DNA of 64,000 nucleotides from Hydractinia symbiolongicarpus (Eukaryota > Cnidaria > Hydrozoa > Anthoathecata > Hydractiniidae): the NCBI RefSeq assembly GCF_029227915.1, contig NC_079881.1, forward strand, positions 32,959,501-33,023,500, in the 5' to 3' direction. A model generated the notes under the pieces. It made no database searches and was not told where the DNA came from. It saw nothing but the letters and a program-made list of their open reading frames with translations. How positions within the stretch are numbered: the first letter of the stretch is position 1; every line of letters starts with the position of its first letter. A program made the translations under genes and the position numbers. Positions 1 to 11,081 of this stretch are shown piece after piece.

Positions 1-747
1 ATTTCAGTTTCAGTGTATCGTAAACCAACACACACTGACCAGTACCTTAACTTTCAATCAAACCATCAGAAATCTTGCAAAGAAAGTGTCATATCTTCAT
101 TACTGAATCGTACAAACAGCGTAGTCAGTGACAAACAGTAGAGCAAAATAGAAATTCGACGTGTAAGAAATGCATTAATCGCAAATGGATACAGTCATAA
201 CGTTATCACGCAAGTAGAAAATAAAATGAAGAGAAGATGCAACGGAGACAACAAGGAAACATCAGAGGAATTTATCGCATCAGCATTCCTAGCCTTCGTA
301 CCAGGTACCAGCGAGATCCTTCGTCGAGTTTTAAGGCAACACAAGATCAAATGCATTCTTTCCTCTAAAGACACCCTAAGAAGCACTTTGTCTAAACCAA
401 AAGACAAAATAAACCTGGAAGAACAAAGCAATGTTGTTTACGAAATCCCGTATAAAGGTTGTGATGCAGTGTATATAGGCGAAACAAAAAGAAAGTTTAA
501 GCAACGAGTACAAGAACATATGCGCGCAGTGAGAAACGGAGATGTGAAGAAAAACGAAATTGCGGACCACAGCTGGAGCAGAAGTCATCAGTTTAATTGG
601 GATGAGAAGAAAATCATTGACAGAGAATCCAGAACAACTGCCAGGAAGATTAAAGAAACCATTAACAATGTAGAACGTAACAAACACATAAACAACATCT
701 CGTATCAACTTCCTGAGATTTGGTTACAAGCCCTACAGAAGAAGTAG
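1..747 (+). mobile_element. Penelope-like element fragment: reverse transcriptase tail plus GIY-YIG nuclease
   Basis: The frame from base 1 reads through the end of a Penelope-type reverse transcriptase (the family-typical stretch SVYRKPTHTDQYLNFQ lies near bases 10-57). It meets an in-frame TAG at 139-141 and continues in the same frame to a stop at 745-747. The downstream part holds a GIY-YIG endonuclease: VVYEIPYKGCDAVYIGETK, followed by the spaced R and EH residues (KQRVQEH), a later H in IADHSW, and a SRSHQFNW segment. In Penelope-like elements this nuclease nicks the target for target-primed reverse transcription. The element is cut off by the window edge, and the internal TAG makes it likely a dead copy unless the stop is a sequencing error. 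GIY-YIG also occurs in homing nucleases, but the upstream reverse transcriptase tail in the same frame decides for Penelope. Confidence 0.85.
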
Positions 748-882
748 TTACCTACATCCAGGTCCGAGAATATTAATTACCGTAATTAACTGTAATTATC
801 AGCTCGTTTCTGATTGGTTAATTTTTATGAACTTCGATCCTCTGCAATTATATAAATACATGCGCAACATCATTTTACTTAG

Positions 883-916
883 CCCGATGATGGAAGAAGG
901 ATCTCCCGAAACGTCG
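883..916 (+). ncRNA. Degenerate hammerhead-ribozyme-like motif in Penelope 3' tail
   Basis: About 135 bases after the nuclease stop the sequence shows CCGATGA (884-890), a short potential GGA/TCC stem, then GAAACGTC (908-915). This order resembles the CUGAUGA - stem II - GAAA core of hammerhead ribozymes, which are known in the terminal repeats of Penelope-like elements. One core base differs (C for U) and the stem is weak, so activity is doubtful. The placement in the element tail is the main support. Confidence 0.3.
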
Positions 917-1340
917 CCTACTAAACTATCATGTTCAAGAAATGATAAACTTTCCACAGTAATCTAAAAATTGTCCTGTCAATGTCACTTTGTCCGTTAT
1001 TGGCAGGTCGTCATATCAAATTTTGATGTAGTGCCAAAATAAATGTTTTCCAAACTCACCAGTTGTATAAATATGTGATTATGTATGTGATAGTGACGAA
1101 AAGTCATCATACAGTATCGACGTACATGCTGTGTAATTTGCAGAGCGGAATATTGGTAATTTACAGACCGGAATATTTCTATCTTCCTATTCTCTGTTTC
1201 CATTGTCATATGATGACGTCCTAGGTCATTCTGTCACATCTCAATCAAAATTGTCTTGATTGAGTAGTTACTGACATAAATGCGCATAGAAATACCAAGT
1301 TTCATCCATGACAGCTACTAACACTAAAGTTTTCAACCTC

Positions 1341-1396
1341 GTTCCCAGGGCATTTTGCCTTGTTGAAAAGTTGATAGCGGCGAAAAGGCCCTGGAA
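1341..1396. repeat. Imperfect inverted repeat, MITE-like hairpin
   Basis: The arms gttcccagggcattttgcc (1341-1359) and ggcgaaaaggccctggaac (1379-1396 region) are imperfect reverse complements around a loop of about 20 bases. The arm sequence CTCGTTCCCAGGG resembles ends of short repeats that I recall as common in cnidarian genomes. No target duplication was identified. Confidence 0.4.
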
Positions 1397-2974
1397 CAGG
1401 CTGGTCGCATGATCGCTTATAATTTAAGATAATTATACCAAAAAAATAATTTATGAACAGTTCTTGCCCTGCAAAAATTTATTTCTGCCCCGTGCGGGAG
1501 TTTTATGTAAACAAGAGTACAACAAATATGGCGGTCGATTTATTTTGTAGAGTGGATAAAAATACTAGCTAAGGTTTAGCACTGACTTTAAAGAAGCTAG
1601 TTTTTGAGAAATATATTAAAAAAGATACCATTTTTAGTTCAACATGATATGAAGCAAATTTATCTCGATAATTAAATTAATATATATGCGGTGTTTGTCT
1701 TATCCTGCAGAACTACTGGTAGCTAGCTAGCTAGAGGGTTGTACCGTCTAAATTACGTGAATATTTACCTAATAGTTAGTAGCCACATATATCGATGTTG
1801 TTAAAGTCATTACCCTACTTGGATACAAAACTAAATGTTGTTAGTCAATGTTTGAGTTTTTTTTTTATAATTGTGATGACAAGCCGGCTGTGTTCTCCTT
1901 AAATCTTAATGTGGGCAAATTAGCTAAATTATCTGTTACATTTCTGAGAAACATTTTGTTGGCTAAAAATTTTGCAGCTGACTTTCATCGTGACGTGTGT
2001 TGTTTATAATTCCTAAACCTCTTCCGACAGGCAAAAATTGCAGACGGAAAGCCGTGTGCCAGTCTATTCCAAACTTTTTTTTTCAGGTAGAGACATATTT
2101 TGAAAATGAAATTAAAGTATATATATAACTTGCATATAGTTTAGATTTAGAACACAAACAGTAAAAAAGTTTTTAACCATAATTTGACTTTCTTCACCTA
2201 AGGTCTGCATTTTTTTGCCTGCCGATTTTCTGATTTTTTGGCCATGCACAAGAATCTTTAAAATGTAAACATTGGAGCTCATGTATATAGGTAGGTAAAT
2301 ATGATGAGCTTATTTGATATATTAACCAGCCCCATGGAATGTACAATAAGTGAGGCACTTGAATGTAACCAATATTGTGCTTTTTTTGGCACTGCCTTTT
2401 AAATGAAGAAAGCTCTTACAAATTCGTCATATCACAAATTTTATTTCTATTCACCTATATACTTGAGGATAGAAATAAAGAATGATTTTGTATTAGCTAT
2501 ACTTTCTAGGTTTCAGAATTTGAGCAATTTAAATGAGGCTGATAAGGCTTTTGTAACAAAACTTCTAAATCTTGACCAAATATGAACAAACAAGTAAGGT
2601 TTTTGAACAAATAATTCTTCTAAGGCCAATAAATGTCCTACTTTTATTTTTGGCCAGTGATTGATTATGCTCCACCAGCATATTTTTACATATCGTGGCC
2701 AAGTACAAATGGCATATTTGGAATTTGATTTTCATTTTTCCTTAGAGAAATCCTTTGTGTTCTTGACACCTGTAAATGTTCCTAATAATTTCTTACATTC
2801 CTATATTTTTTTTAAATGATTGCAAATAGTTTTTAAAAAAATAAAAAAACGCGAATTTCCAAGAAAGACATTTCCTTCGACTATTGTCTTATTATGACGT
2901 CATCACTTCCTATAATGACTTAAGTAGTTATGACTTAAGACTTAAGTAGTTGTAGTAGACTTAAGTAGTACTTA

Positions 2975-3042
2975 TGACTTAAGTAGTTACATAATATTTG
3001 GGTTGACATGTCAACCCAAATATTATGTAACTACTTAAGTCA
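2975..3042. repeat. Perfect 68-bp palindrome
   Basis: The two 34-base arms are exact reverse complements, centred between 3008 and 3009 on gacatgtc with no loop. Each arm contains the motif ACTTAAGTAGT. That motif also recurs at 2921-2975 as an irregular run of cttaagtagt copies, so the palindrome probably arose by inversion or foldback of a local repeat. It could be the whole of a small foldback element. Confidence 0.95.
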
Positions 3043-3121
3043 CAACATATTGAGGCTTCCTTGTGCTAAGTTTCGTCACCTAAAACTAAACTGAACAAAA
3101 GTTACAGCCCGCAGGCACTTT

Positions 3122-3510
3122 ATGCCCCCTCCATACTTTCAAAGGCCAAAAGAGCCCATACCAGATAGGGTTAACCCTAACCCTAACGGTTTTCATTTTA
3201 GTAACTCCTTAAGGCTATGTTTCATGGCTATGAGACTTACTGGGTTTCAATATTTATGTATTGGACACCTGCATGACAAATTTTTAGGTCCCATGCCCTT
3301 TAGAGGCTTTGATATTTTACTCCTTCCCCCCCAAAAAAAAACAGATTTTCCGGCAATTTTTGAAAACTTTTATGCCATATATGTAAAAACTGGAACATAT
3401 GTGAAATAACTTTTATTTAGCTTTCAGAAACTTCAAACAGAATATAAAAGAAGAAGGTGGCAAAATTGAAGCTTTTATGACGTCACAGAAAATGTGCTTA
3501 CACAAGCAAA
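3122..3510. repeat. Dispersed repeat family R1, copy 1
   Basis: The block holds the landmarks caggcac/gacacctgcat, taggtccc, a pyrimidine run before gattttccggca, aactggaacatatgtgaaataac, ctttcagaaacttcaaacag and gacgtcacagaaa. The same landmarks occur in the same order near 13490-13910 and partly near 5090-5345. No protein is recognised; this is probably a non-autonomous element or a decayed intron-like repeat. Confidence 0.6.
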
Positions 3511-4417
3511 AATATCGTACAGGATTGAACCACAACGAACAATATATTGTGACTTCAAAGTTTACATGGTGCACATTTAAGCCTTATTAAAAGAAAAGTG
3601 TAAACAAATAGTATCCCTCTTTTATAAAATTATACAATATTGCATACAATATATTGTAGCAGTAAAAACTTCTCTTTTGGAACTTCGTGACCCAATTGCT
3701 GTCTAATTTATAGTGACAAAATCTTACTAAAGATTTTACCAGAAGATGGATTGATCTATTCCGTGCCAAACCTTAACTTTCAGAAACAGCATGTTCTGTT
3801 TATTTTTGTTGTAAATTGCAAATGCTGGCTACATTGAACGTAAACCATGCTATAATCTTTTTTATAGCTGTTTTGAAAAATGATATGCACGTTTGCACAA
3901 ATAATTGAAAACAAATAAATAAGGAAAAAGAAGGATATTGAAAATAGAATAAATAACCATTATTATGGTATTGTATGTACGGCTTGCTGTTTCATCTTTG
4001 CAACATTTAGAAAATTAAAGCTGCTTATAGTATTGCTATATTGTTTTTTGATTTGTTGAAAAAGAAGTAGTTCTTGAAAGAACAAAATAAAAACTTTATT
4101 TAATAGTTTATCATAATCCTATGTAAATGAACCCATGTAAGAAATTTTTATTAATGTTCCAATCTGTTTTAAAATGTTCGACTTGGAACTGCTTTAGTTT
4201 CTTCATTTTGAAGGCAAAGCAGCGGAATATTTAACGCACACAGAATTTTTATTACATCAAACAGATTAAGAAGTTGTAAAATATTTATATGATTTTCTTG
4301 ATGAAGTAAAGACGGAATATTGTTTGTTTTCCCTTGTTTTGCTAATAAACTGTAAACGTTGAAGCAAAGCAAATATATCTGAAGAGAAGCAAGCAGGAAC
4401 CCAATTGTTGAATACAA

Positions 4418-5005
4418 ATGGAGATGTCGTATTTCGTCTTATTTTTCATTTTATTCTGCCCTCTCGCATGCTGGTTGCATCCCTTATCAGATCGTGCGAC
4501 ACAAGATAGAAATTCTGTAGAAACGGAATTATTACCATTACAAGAAAGAATACTCGAAAATGATCGTGTAACTTTTCCAAGAACCAGATTTCAAAAAAAT
4601 AAGACAAAATTAATAAGGAATATAAAGAATCGGAAGAAAGAAAGAAAACGAAAGAAGTTGAGGAAACTTAAAAAAGCCACGGCTCCTCCCGTTGCTGCTA
4701 CCACTGAGGGTGCAAAAACAATCAAACCCTATAAATTGACCACCAACACGATCACAAACAGCCCATTTAAATTGCAAGCTAATTCTGTCACCGTTACGAG
4801 CACAGAAACAGATGCGCTCTCTCAATCAGAACCTAACATCACTGCTACAATGAGTACAAAGACAGACGGACCAACTGAATCGCAACCTATTATCGCCGCA
4901 ATTACAAAACCTAGAGTGCACAAAAAGACTCAATGTTATTTGCCTCAAGGTCGTACATTTGGACAATATTCATTATTAAATCTTTTAAATGCCGAACTTG
5001 AATAA
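4418..5005 (+). CDS. Putative secreted basic, Thr-rich protein, family unknown
   Basis: An uninterrupted ATG-to-TAA frame encodes 195 residues. Residues 1-20 form a convincing signal peptide (MEMSYFVLFFILFCPLACW), with predicted cleavage just after the hydrophobic stretch. Residues 50-85 are strongly basic, with runs of KNRKKERKRKKLRKLKK. Residues 90-165 are rich in Thr, Ser, Ala and Pro with several possible N-glycosylation sites (for example NITA), and the tail contains a single Cys followed by LPQGRTFGQYSLL. I recognise no domain. The layout would suit a secreted matrix, mucin-like or prepropeptide protein, but no amidated peptide repeats are seen. It could also be the last exon of a longer gene. 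No neighbouring gene shares an operon; the next features are repeats. Confidence 0.5.
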   Translation: MEMSYFVLFFILFCPLACWLHPLSDRATQDRNSVETELLPLQERILENDRVTFPRTRFQKNKTKLIRNIKNRKKERKRKKLRKLKKATAPPVAATTEGAKTIKPYKLTTNTITNSPFKLQANSVTVTSTETDALSQSEPNITATMSTKTDGPTESQPIIAAITKPRVHKKTQCYLPQGRTFGQYSLLNLLNAELE

Positions 5006-5089
5006 CAATAATGTCTCTAAAAGTAATCCGTGTTTGTTACTATATTGTAAATTACTGATAAAATCTGATTGAAAGACTTCGGTATTAAA

Positions 5090-5345
5090 TTTTAGACGCG
5101 TCATACATTTCACTGATTTCCCGATTTGTTTAGATTTTACCCAAAATTTGGAAAAATCGAATTTGGGGCGTTCTTGCACGCTAACTATGTAAAATCCGGA
5201 AAATATGTTAAATAACTTTTATTTTGCTATGAGAAACTTTAAACAGAATTTAAAATGTCTCTCTAGAACTAAGTATTAAACTTTTTAGTAGATAGTGGTA
5301 TTTTGGACAAATGTCAAGCTTTCGATGACATCAGCAAAAATATAT
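5090..5345. repeat. Dispersed repeat family R1, copy 2 (partial)
   Basis: The shared landmarks are gatttcccgattt, aaaatttggaaaaatcga, aaatccggaaaatatgttaaat, gagaaactttaaacagaattt and a late gatgacatcag. They match the order seen at 3122-3510 and 13490-13910. It begins about 90 bases after the stop of the secreted-protein frame. Confidence 0.55.
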
Positions 5346-6030
5346 TGCAGCTAATTTTCTCCTTCCATAACATTTGTTTGATTTACTTTTAGAAAGCTTG
5401 TCAAATGTTATGGAGAGAGTTGGAGTCAGCTCTTGTGTCAGCCTCTTTCCAAAAGACTAATCTGAATGCATGACCCACATGTAAATACATCACCGTGATC
5501 TTCTCCGTGATGTCTTCACCAAATGTCATCCAAATCCACACCTATATCCCAAAACTTTTGATATTGTAGAAACAATTTTGTCAAAACAGCAACAGGCAAA
5601 ACATGCCCTTGCGTCAGATCCAGTAACTATCCCCTTGTCGGCTACAATTGCTTAAGAACACAAACTATTTTATGTGAGTGTTATTTCCATGTTTTTTACA
5701 AGCAGGTTATAATTCGAAATTAAGATATTGTTAATCGAAAATACAAAGAAATGAACAGGGAAAAAATAATGACACAAGGTTAAGTGTTGAAAGTAAAAAA
5801 GAAAACAATTTAAGCGAAGAAACTTTGGCGAGTGGAAACTTTCGCAATTGGCGATTTTGAGACAACCTTGCTGAACAAATTTTTTAAATAAGGTTTGATT
5901 CTGCGTGAAAAAACGTTTTGCGACAGGCCAAAATCAAAGAAATTAATTTAATCAGTAAATTGCAACTGAGGTATATACTTTAATTAAAAGTCTGCGTCCA
6001 TAACTGTTTTAAGATATCAGGATATCGGAG
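5346..6030. other. No gene seen
   Basis: No reading frame with recognisable content on either strand. The sequence is AT-rich with scattered short repeats. Confidence 0.5.
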
Positions 6031-6032
6031 AA

Positions 6033-6152
6033 ATCCTTCTCCCCCCCTCTCCCCCTCCCTCTCCCCCTCCCTCTCCCCCTACCTCTCCCCCTCCCTCTCC
6101 CCCTACCTCTCCCCCTCCCTCTCCCTCTCCCCTTCCCTCTCCCCCTCTCTCT
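6033..6152. repeat. C/T low-complexity tract (CCCCCTCCCTCT variants)
   Basis: A nearly pure pyrimidine tract of about 120 bases built from variants of ctccccctccct. It abuts the left end of the DIRS-like coding remnant and may mark the breakpoint of that element. Confidence 0.9.
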
Positions 6153-6156
6153 TTCC

Positions 6157-7918
6157 GAATTAGGATTTTTAGAAAGTGTTAAACATGGGTATAAACTTCA
6201 ATTTTTAAAATATCCAGTTAAGACCCAGTTTTTAAATAAAAAATCATCATTGAACGAGGAACACTTTGTCACTGAAGAAATTACATCCCTTTTAGAATCA
6301 GGTTCTGTACTAGAAACTTTAATTGCATCAAAAGTTGTGAATCCCCTCTCTCTGTTAGCTATAATTCCGCCGGAAAAAAACGACTTATTTTGGATCTTAG
6401 ATATGTTAATTCACATCTTAAAAGGACAAGTTCGATGACTGGCAGACATTTAAAGAATTTACGAAAAAGGGAAAATTTTCTTCTAATTTTGACCTTAAAA
6501 AAGGTTAGCATCATCTAGATATTTATGAAGAACATCAGGCGTACTTAGGTTTTCAGTGGAAAATTAATAGGAAAATCAAATATTTTGTTTTCACTCTATT
6601 GTCGTTTGGTTTGTCAACAGCTCCATACAACTTTACGAAATTACTTCACCCTTTAGTATATTTTTGGCATAACAAGGGTGTTAAAATTAACGTTTATTTA
6701 GACGACGGCGCTGGGCTGAGCCTTCGTATCCAGAATGTTATAAAATGCTTGTTTAGTGAGTGTTACACTGTATAAGGCAGGATTTGCAGTTAACAAACAG
6801 AAGAGGTGTTGGAAACCCACCAAAAATCTAATATGGCTTAGATTCACTTTTAATTGTGATACAAACATTGTCCAAGTCTGTAAAAAAAGAGTTTTTTCTT
6901 TATTTAAAAGTATCTCGAACGCAACCACACACCCGCATATCTCTGCAGGAAAATTAGCTAAAATTGCAGGCAAAATTGTTTCTACAAAATTTGTTTTGGG
7001 TGACATTATTTGCTTAATGACAAGAGAAATCAATGGAGTCAAAGAAAACAGGACGTCATGGAATGCTATCTTCAATATACTCGATTTCTCAGAGGCACTT
7101 AAGGAGATTATTTTTTTAAGAGATAATTTTCGATTGCTTAACTGCCGGTGTTTAGATAAGAAAACTTTTAATTTTAAAATATTTTCTGACGCTAGCAATG
7201 TAGCAATAGGAGCAATAATATCCGCTAGATCTTTAAAAAGTCATAGAATGTCTACTTGGCGAAAAATGAAAGCTATAGAGTTTGGGATAGAGTCATTTAA
7301 AGAACTACTTTAGTACAAGTCTGTGGTATGGTTTACTGATAATTACGCAGCTTCTAAAACAATTTCATCTGGGAGTAGTAAAACTGAATTACAAAGAATT
7401 TCATTAAAGATAATTAAATTATCATAAGCTTATGGTATCAATCTTATAACCAACTAGATACCCAGATCCCTTAAAAAAACGCTGATAAAATTTCAAATAT
7501 TATTGATTACGATAATTGGGAGACTAGTCCAGAATGTTTCCAGGTAGTCAGCGCAAAATGAGGACCTTATGCAATTGATTGTTTTGCTACTTTTCAAATG
7601 AAAAAAAATGATAGATTCTATTTGAAATTTCTATGTCCGAGAACTTTAGGCGCAGATGCATTTTGTTATTCTTGGGAGCATGAATACAACTACCTAGTAC
7701 CTCCTGTAAATTGCATTTCTAAAACCATTGACAAAATTGAAATAGAAAAAGTTAAAGGAGTGTTAGTAATTCCACTATGGAAATCAGCCAATTTTTGGGC
7801 ATGTCTCAGAACAATGGAAAAATTTAAACCATTTCTCAAAGACACATTTTTAATAACAATACTTCAACTGGCTCAGACAAGGCGTTTCAGAATTCAGCAT
7901 TTCAGGACTCGATAGTTA
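6157..7918 (+). pseudogene. DIRS-like reverse transcriptase / RNase H, broken
   Basis: The reverse transcriptase begins open at about 6157 and includes EEHFVTEEITSLLESGSV and KVVNPLSLLAIIPPEKN. It frameshifts near 6410 and continues with KGKFSSNFDLKK, a stop, YEEHQAYLGFQWK and FTLLSFGLSTAPYNFTKLL. The active-site region is VYLDDG (near 6700). After another shift the frame at 6756-7313 covers the thumb and RNase H region, with ISAGKLAKIAGKIVS and the RNase H start FKIFSDASNVAIGAII. WFTDNYAA follows near 7332. The segment 7565-7915 matches the connecting domain of these elements, including CPRTLGADAF, YLVPPV and VLVIPLWKSANFWACL. At least four frame disruptions show it is a pseudogene. Replication function is inferred only from family resemblance. 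Confidence 0.8.
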
Positions 7919-7944
7919 TAAAATTTAATGGCCTTGAAGATTGA

Positions 7945-8175
7945 TTCTACACGGCACAGGTGATCGCACATCAAAAAAAAGGCACAGGGTGCCATTGATA
8001 AGGAAAAGCACAAGGCGCAAAATTGGAAGCTATATAAATCAGAATACGACTCAAAAAAGGATGCCAGAAGTTCAAAACGGCACAGGTTGCCAAAAGTTAA
8101 AGGCACAGGGTGCCAGAAGTTAAAAAATGCATAAGGTGCCATAAGCTAAAAAGACCCAGGGTGGCAGAAGTTATG
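7945..8175. repeat. Degenerate short tandem repeat (GGCACAGGGTGCCAGAAGTT-type)
   Basis: Roughly eight diverged copies of a unit close to ggcacagggtgccagaagtt with an A-rich spacer. The ggcac...gtgcc core is itself a small inverted repeat. It separates the connecting domain from the recombinase of the DIRS-like remnant and interrupts its coding continuity. Confidence 0.65.
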
Positions 8176-8239
8176 ACTTATTATTTTTCTTTACTTTTAG
8201 CAGTTTTGCCAGAAAGTAACGAAATTCGCCATCAAGACT

Positions 8240-9227
8240 TACGATAGAAGAATAGAAGCAAAGATAGAAGCAAAGAACACGAATATGAAATGTTGTAATT
8301 ATCAACGTCAATTCGAGAGATGGCGCTGTCAGTTTCTAGAAATTAAAGCAAATGCTTTAATTAAACCCGATTTATATCTCGCTTTACCTGGTATCGTTAA
8401 TCCAATCTGGATTAATCTAATCATCCGTGTCTGCTATAGAACGTTCGTACTACACAGTTAAACATGTGCATTCGTTATTAGATACAAATCCTTGCGGCGA
8501 TTCCAGTTTGTGCAAAATGGTGCTGGAAGCAGGTAGGAGCCTGTGTTCGAAACCAAGAATGAAAAAAGAACCAATAACGTCTGATCACATAAAAATGATT
8601 TATCATCTTTTTTATTTACATAAGTTCAACTTAACGAATTTCAGGACTATTGTAATGATTGTAATTGGTTATAGTGGTTTTAGTAGTGGATATTGTGAGA
8701 TATTATAGTGGTTGTATGAGATATTTTGAGATATTATCTCTCAAAAGAGACTACCTCTTTAACGATACCCACGTTGAATTCTTCATAGAGAAGAGCGAAA
8801 CCGACGTATACAGAGACGGACATTGGTTGTTTTTGGCCAAGACATGGACTAATTTATGTCCTGTTATGTTGCAACGAAAATATCTCGATCAGTATAAAAT
8901 TCCGGAAGAATCAGATGAATTTATGTTCAGGGCAATCTCGTATTTTAAGTCTCTCAATGTCTACAAACTTTGCAAGTTGAATAAACCAATAAGTAACACA
9001 ACCGCTAGAGAAAATGCTTTAGACGCTGTGAAACACGTCGGACTTAATAAAAAGACTTTGGATTGCATAGCTTAAGATCTGGTGGTGCAACTGCTGCAGC
9101 AAACTACGAGATTAAAGACAGATTATTTAAGAGACATGGCCGATGGAGATCTGACAGGGTCAAGGACGGATATGTTAAAGATTGTCTAAGTTCACTGCTC
9201 TCGGTGTCTGCTAGTTTAGGAATTTGA
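8240..9227 (+). pseudogene. Tyrosine recombinase of the DIRS-like element, frameshifted
   Basis: The N-terminal core-binding part reads from about 8240 (QFERWRCQFLEIKANALIKP) into SAIERSYYTVKHVHSLLD (8427 on) and KPRMKKEPITSDHIK. The catalytic part shifts frame near 8660-8710 around a slipped tgagatattat repeat. It continues with FFIEKSETDVYRDGHW and LCPVMLQRKYLDQY, and shifts once more near 9065 to give the diagnostic HSLRSGGATAAANYEIKDRL and KRHGRWRSDR. The H-x-L-R box and the following H belong to the tyrosine-recombinase catalytic set, and the tail YVKDCLSSLLSVSASLGI ends in TGA at 9225-9227. The enzyme would have integrated a circular DNA copy. Two frameshifts make this copy inactive. 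Confidence 0.8.
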
Positions 9228-11010
9228 AACTTCTGTCTCTGCCACGGCATATACTACCAAGTCTGATAACCGGGTATGTTAAGATACAGTCAATGTACAC
9301 TTTGCTTTGGCATGTGACCAAGGAAATAAGAGGGCAGAATGAGCGGGAAAATATAACACATCGTTAGTTTGTTATGTACACCCGCCCTCCCGCCTTAGTG
9401 TGAGATTTCTTGAGTAAAATAATTATATATTTTTTGTAATTCTTTTGTTAATTTTATATTCCGACTGTATAACTACCTAGTCTCATTTACTACACTTGTA
9501 TCACATATACGAAGGTTATACAGAGTTAATAAATCAAGTTATTTTCGATTGAATGCAATGAATTAGAAAATAATACAAATTCACGTGGGGGTAATTTCTA
9601 GAATTCTCTAACAACACATTTCCATCGAAAAAAGTGATATGATAAAATACATGAATTAGTTTATGATTTTTTTTATTTCAACTCTTCCAAGGCTTTAAGA
9701 AAGTTTTTAAAAAACATCGAAGAGTTTGCCACATTTTCCGATTTGAACGGCTAAAAAAGCAGAGCGTTATAGCGCCAGTATTTTTAGCACGGCTGCTAAT
9801 GTTCACCACGGAATTCGCTAACATACAATAAACAGGCCAGAAAAAATCATGCTTATAGCTGTAGAGGTCGACAAAGAAATCTATGGCCATCCGGTCAACT
9901 CTGTTAACACCGCATTTTTCTTAGTCTAAAATAACACCAAGGGGGGAGGGCTATAAATCCGGAACTACTTACGCTAAGGTGGTAAACCTTGTGGAAAGTT
10001 TTATTACAAACAGGTTAATAATAAATTAATTTGATAACGTCATAGGAAGCAAAAATGACGTCATCAAGAGATTTTCCCAAAATATTGATGCTCTTGTCAT
10101 TATGCTTGTTGTATGTATAACATTGTATTTAAAGATGCTTGAAGTAATGAAAGCTAGATCGCTATCTCTTTTAAATCTGACTAGTATTTTATCACTAGGA
10201 CCCTTGCATCCTCTTAGCAACACCTCAGTAACCCACCTGGTAACCAACATACATGTAACATATAATTTTTAAAATCAACACGACATCTTACAACGCTTTT
10301 AGCACTTCCAAAAATCTGTACGGAAATGCAATAATTTTTTCCCAAAAAAAATTCTTTTTCATAATAATCCTCAATAAAAGTTATGGAAATTATAGTACCT
10401 AATTCTAAGAGAAACAAAAGTTATACCAGAGCACTATAAGCCCTCATCCCCCCCTCTTCCCCACGATGGTAAGAGGGTTAACAATCAACTTTTCACAACC
10501 GCTGTTGATGAGAGAATGAAAGTTCAGCTGCTTAACACGTTATCTGAAAAAATCTATTTCAGTGATAGTTCATCTTTTTTAGAAATATGATAAGGTATAC
10601 ACGCTGTATATAACATTAAACGTGAGCCAAGAAACGGTTTGATGAAGAAAGCTTTCTCTCCGTCCTCGATTCCATGTCGCTTTAATTGACACTTTGGCTC
10701 GCGCTTAATGCTTCATGTAGCATGTTATGTAAGCAAACAGGCCTAAATGCGGCTTTAAATATGGTTTTCACCGTTTCGAAGACAAATGCCATAAAGAAGG
10801 GAAAAAACTTCATTAAATTTAATGCTTCAAAAATGGCACATCAAGCGATATCATGCAAAGTAACAGAGGACTTTAAAATAAACAATATTATTTTCACTCA
10901 ATTTTTTGAGGAATGCAGATTGAGTAATAAAGAAACTACTAGGGAGTAATTTCTTCCCAGTAACAAGGGCTTAGAATACTCACTTGGGTTGCTCCATAAA
11001 GGCCGTTTGG
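9228..11010. other. No gene seen
   Basis: AT-rich sequence with no supported coding region on either strand. The first few hundred bases may include the 3' end of the DIRS-like element. Confidence 0.5.
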
Positions 11011-11081
11011 GTGCCTTTCTGACACTTCTTTGCCGGATAGCACGACTGATGGACAGACGTATACGGGTATTATAATATAGA
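11011..11081 (-). mobile_element. Helitron 5' terminus, - strand (left end unresolved)
   Basis: Read on the - strand from 11081 the sequence starts TCTATATTATAATACCCGTA, preceded by A. This nearly matches the 5' end of the small Helitron at 25438 and resembles the ends at 47003 and 48376. Helitrons begin with TC and insert between A and T. I could not find a convincing CTRR 3' end with hairpin to the left, so the element may be truncated. Confidence 0.55.

Larger units (their letters stand above)
748..2960. other. No gene seen; Penelope tail and non-coding AT-rich DNA
   Basis: Bases 748-960 are probably the rest of the Penelope 3' region. The remainder contains many stops in all frames, T and A runs, and no reading frame with family resemblance. 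A small imperfect hairpin at 1341-1396 is listed separately. Confidence 0.5.
6157..9227 (+). mobile_element. Degenerate DIRS-like tyrosine-recombinase retrotransposon
   Basis: Three successive pieces in the order expected for a DIRS-like element: reverse transcriptase, RNase H with a connecting domain, then a tyrosine recombinase. These elements integrate through a tyrosine recombinase instead of a DDE integrase. All pieces carry frameshifts and stops, and a short tandem repeat sits between the connecting domain and the recombinase, so the copy is dead. No gag is seen upstream, where the pyrimidine tract begins. Split direct or inverted termini could not be defined by eye; the right boundary given is the recombinase stop. 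Confidence 0.8.

Noticed and set aside
3168-3186. Interstitial telomere array (gggttaaccctaaccctaac)
   Set aside because: Only two to three CCCTAA units inside a dispersed repeat copy; too short to indicate a telomere or fusion.
4169-4417. Divergent signal-peptide-like frame on the - strand next to the secreted protein
   Set aside because: It begins with TTG, not ATG, and has no independent support; probably a shadow of AT-rich DNA.
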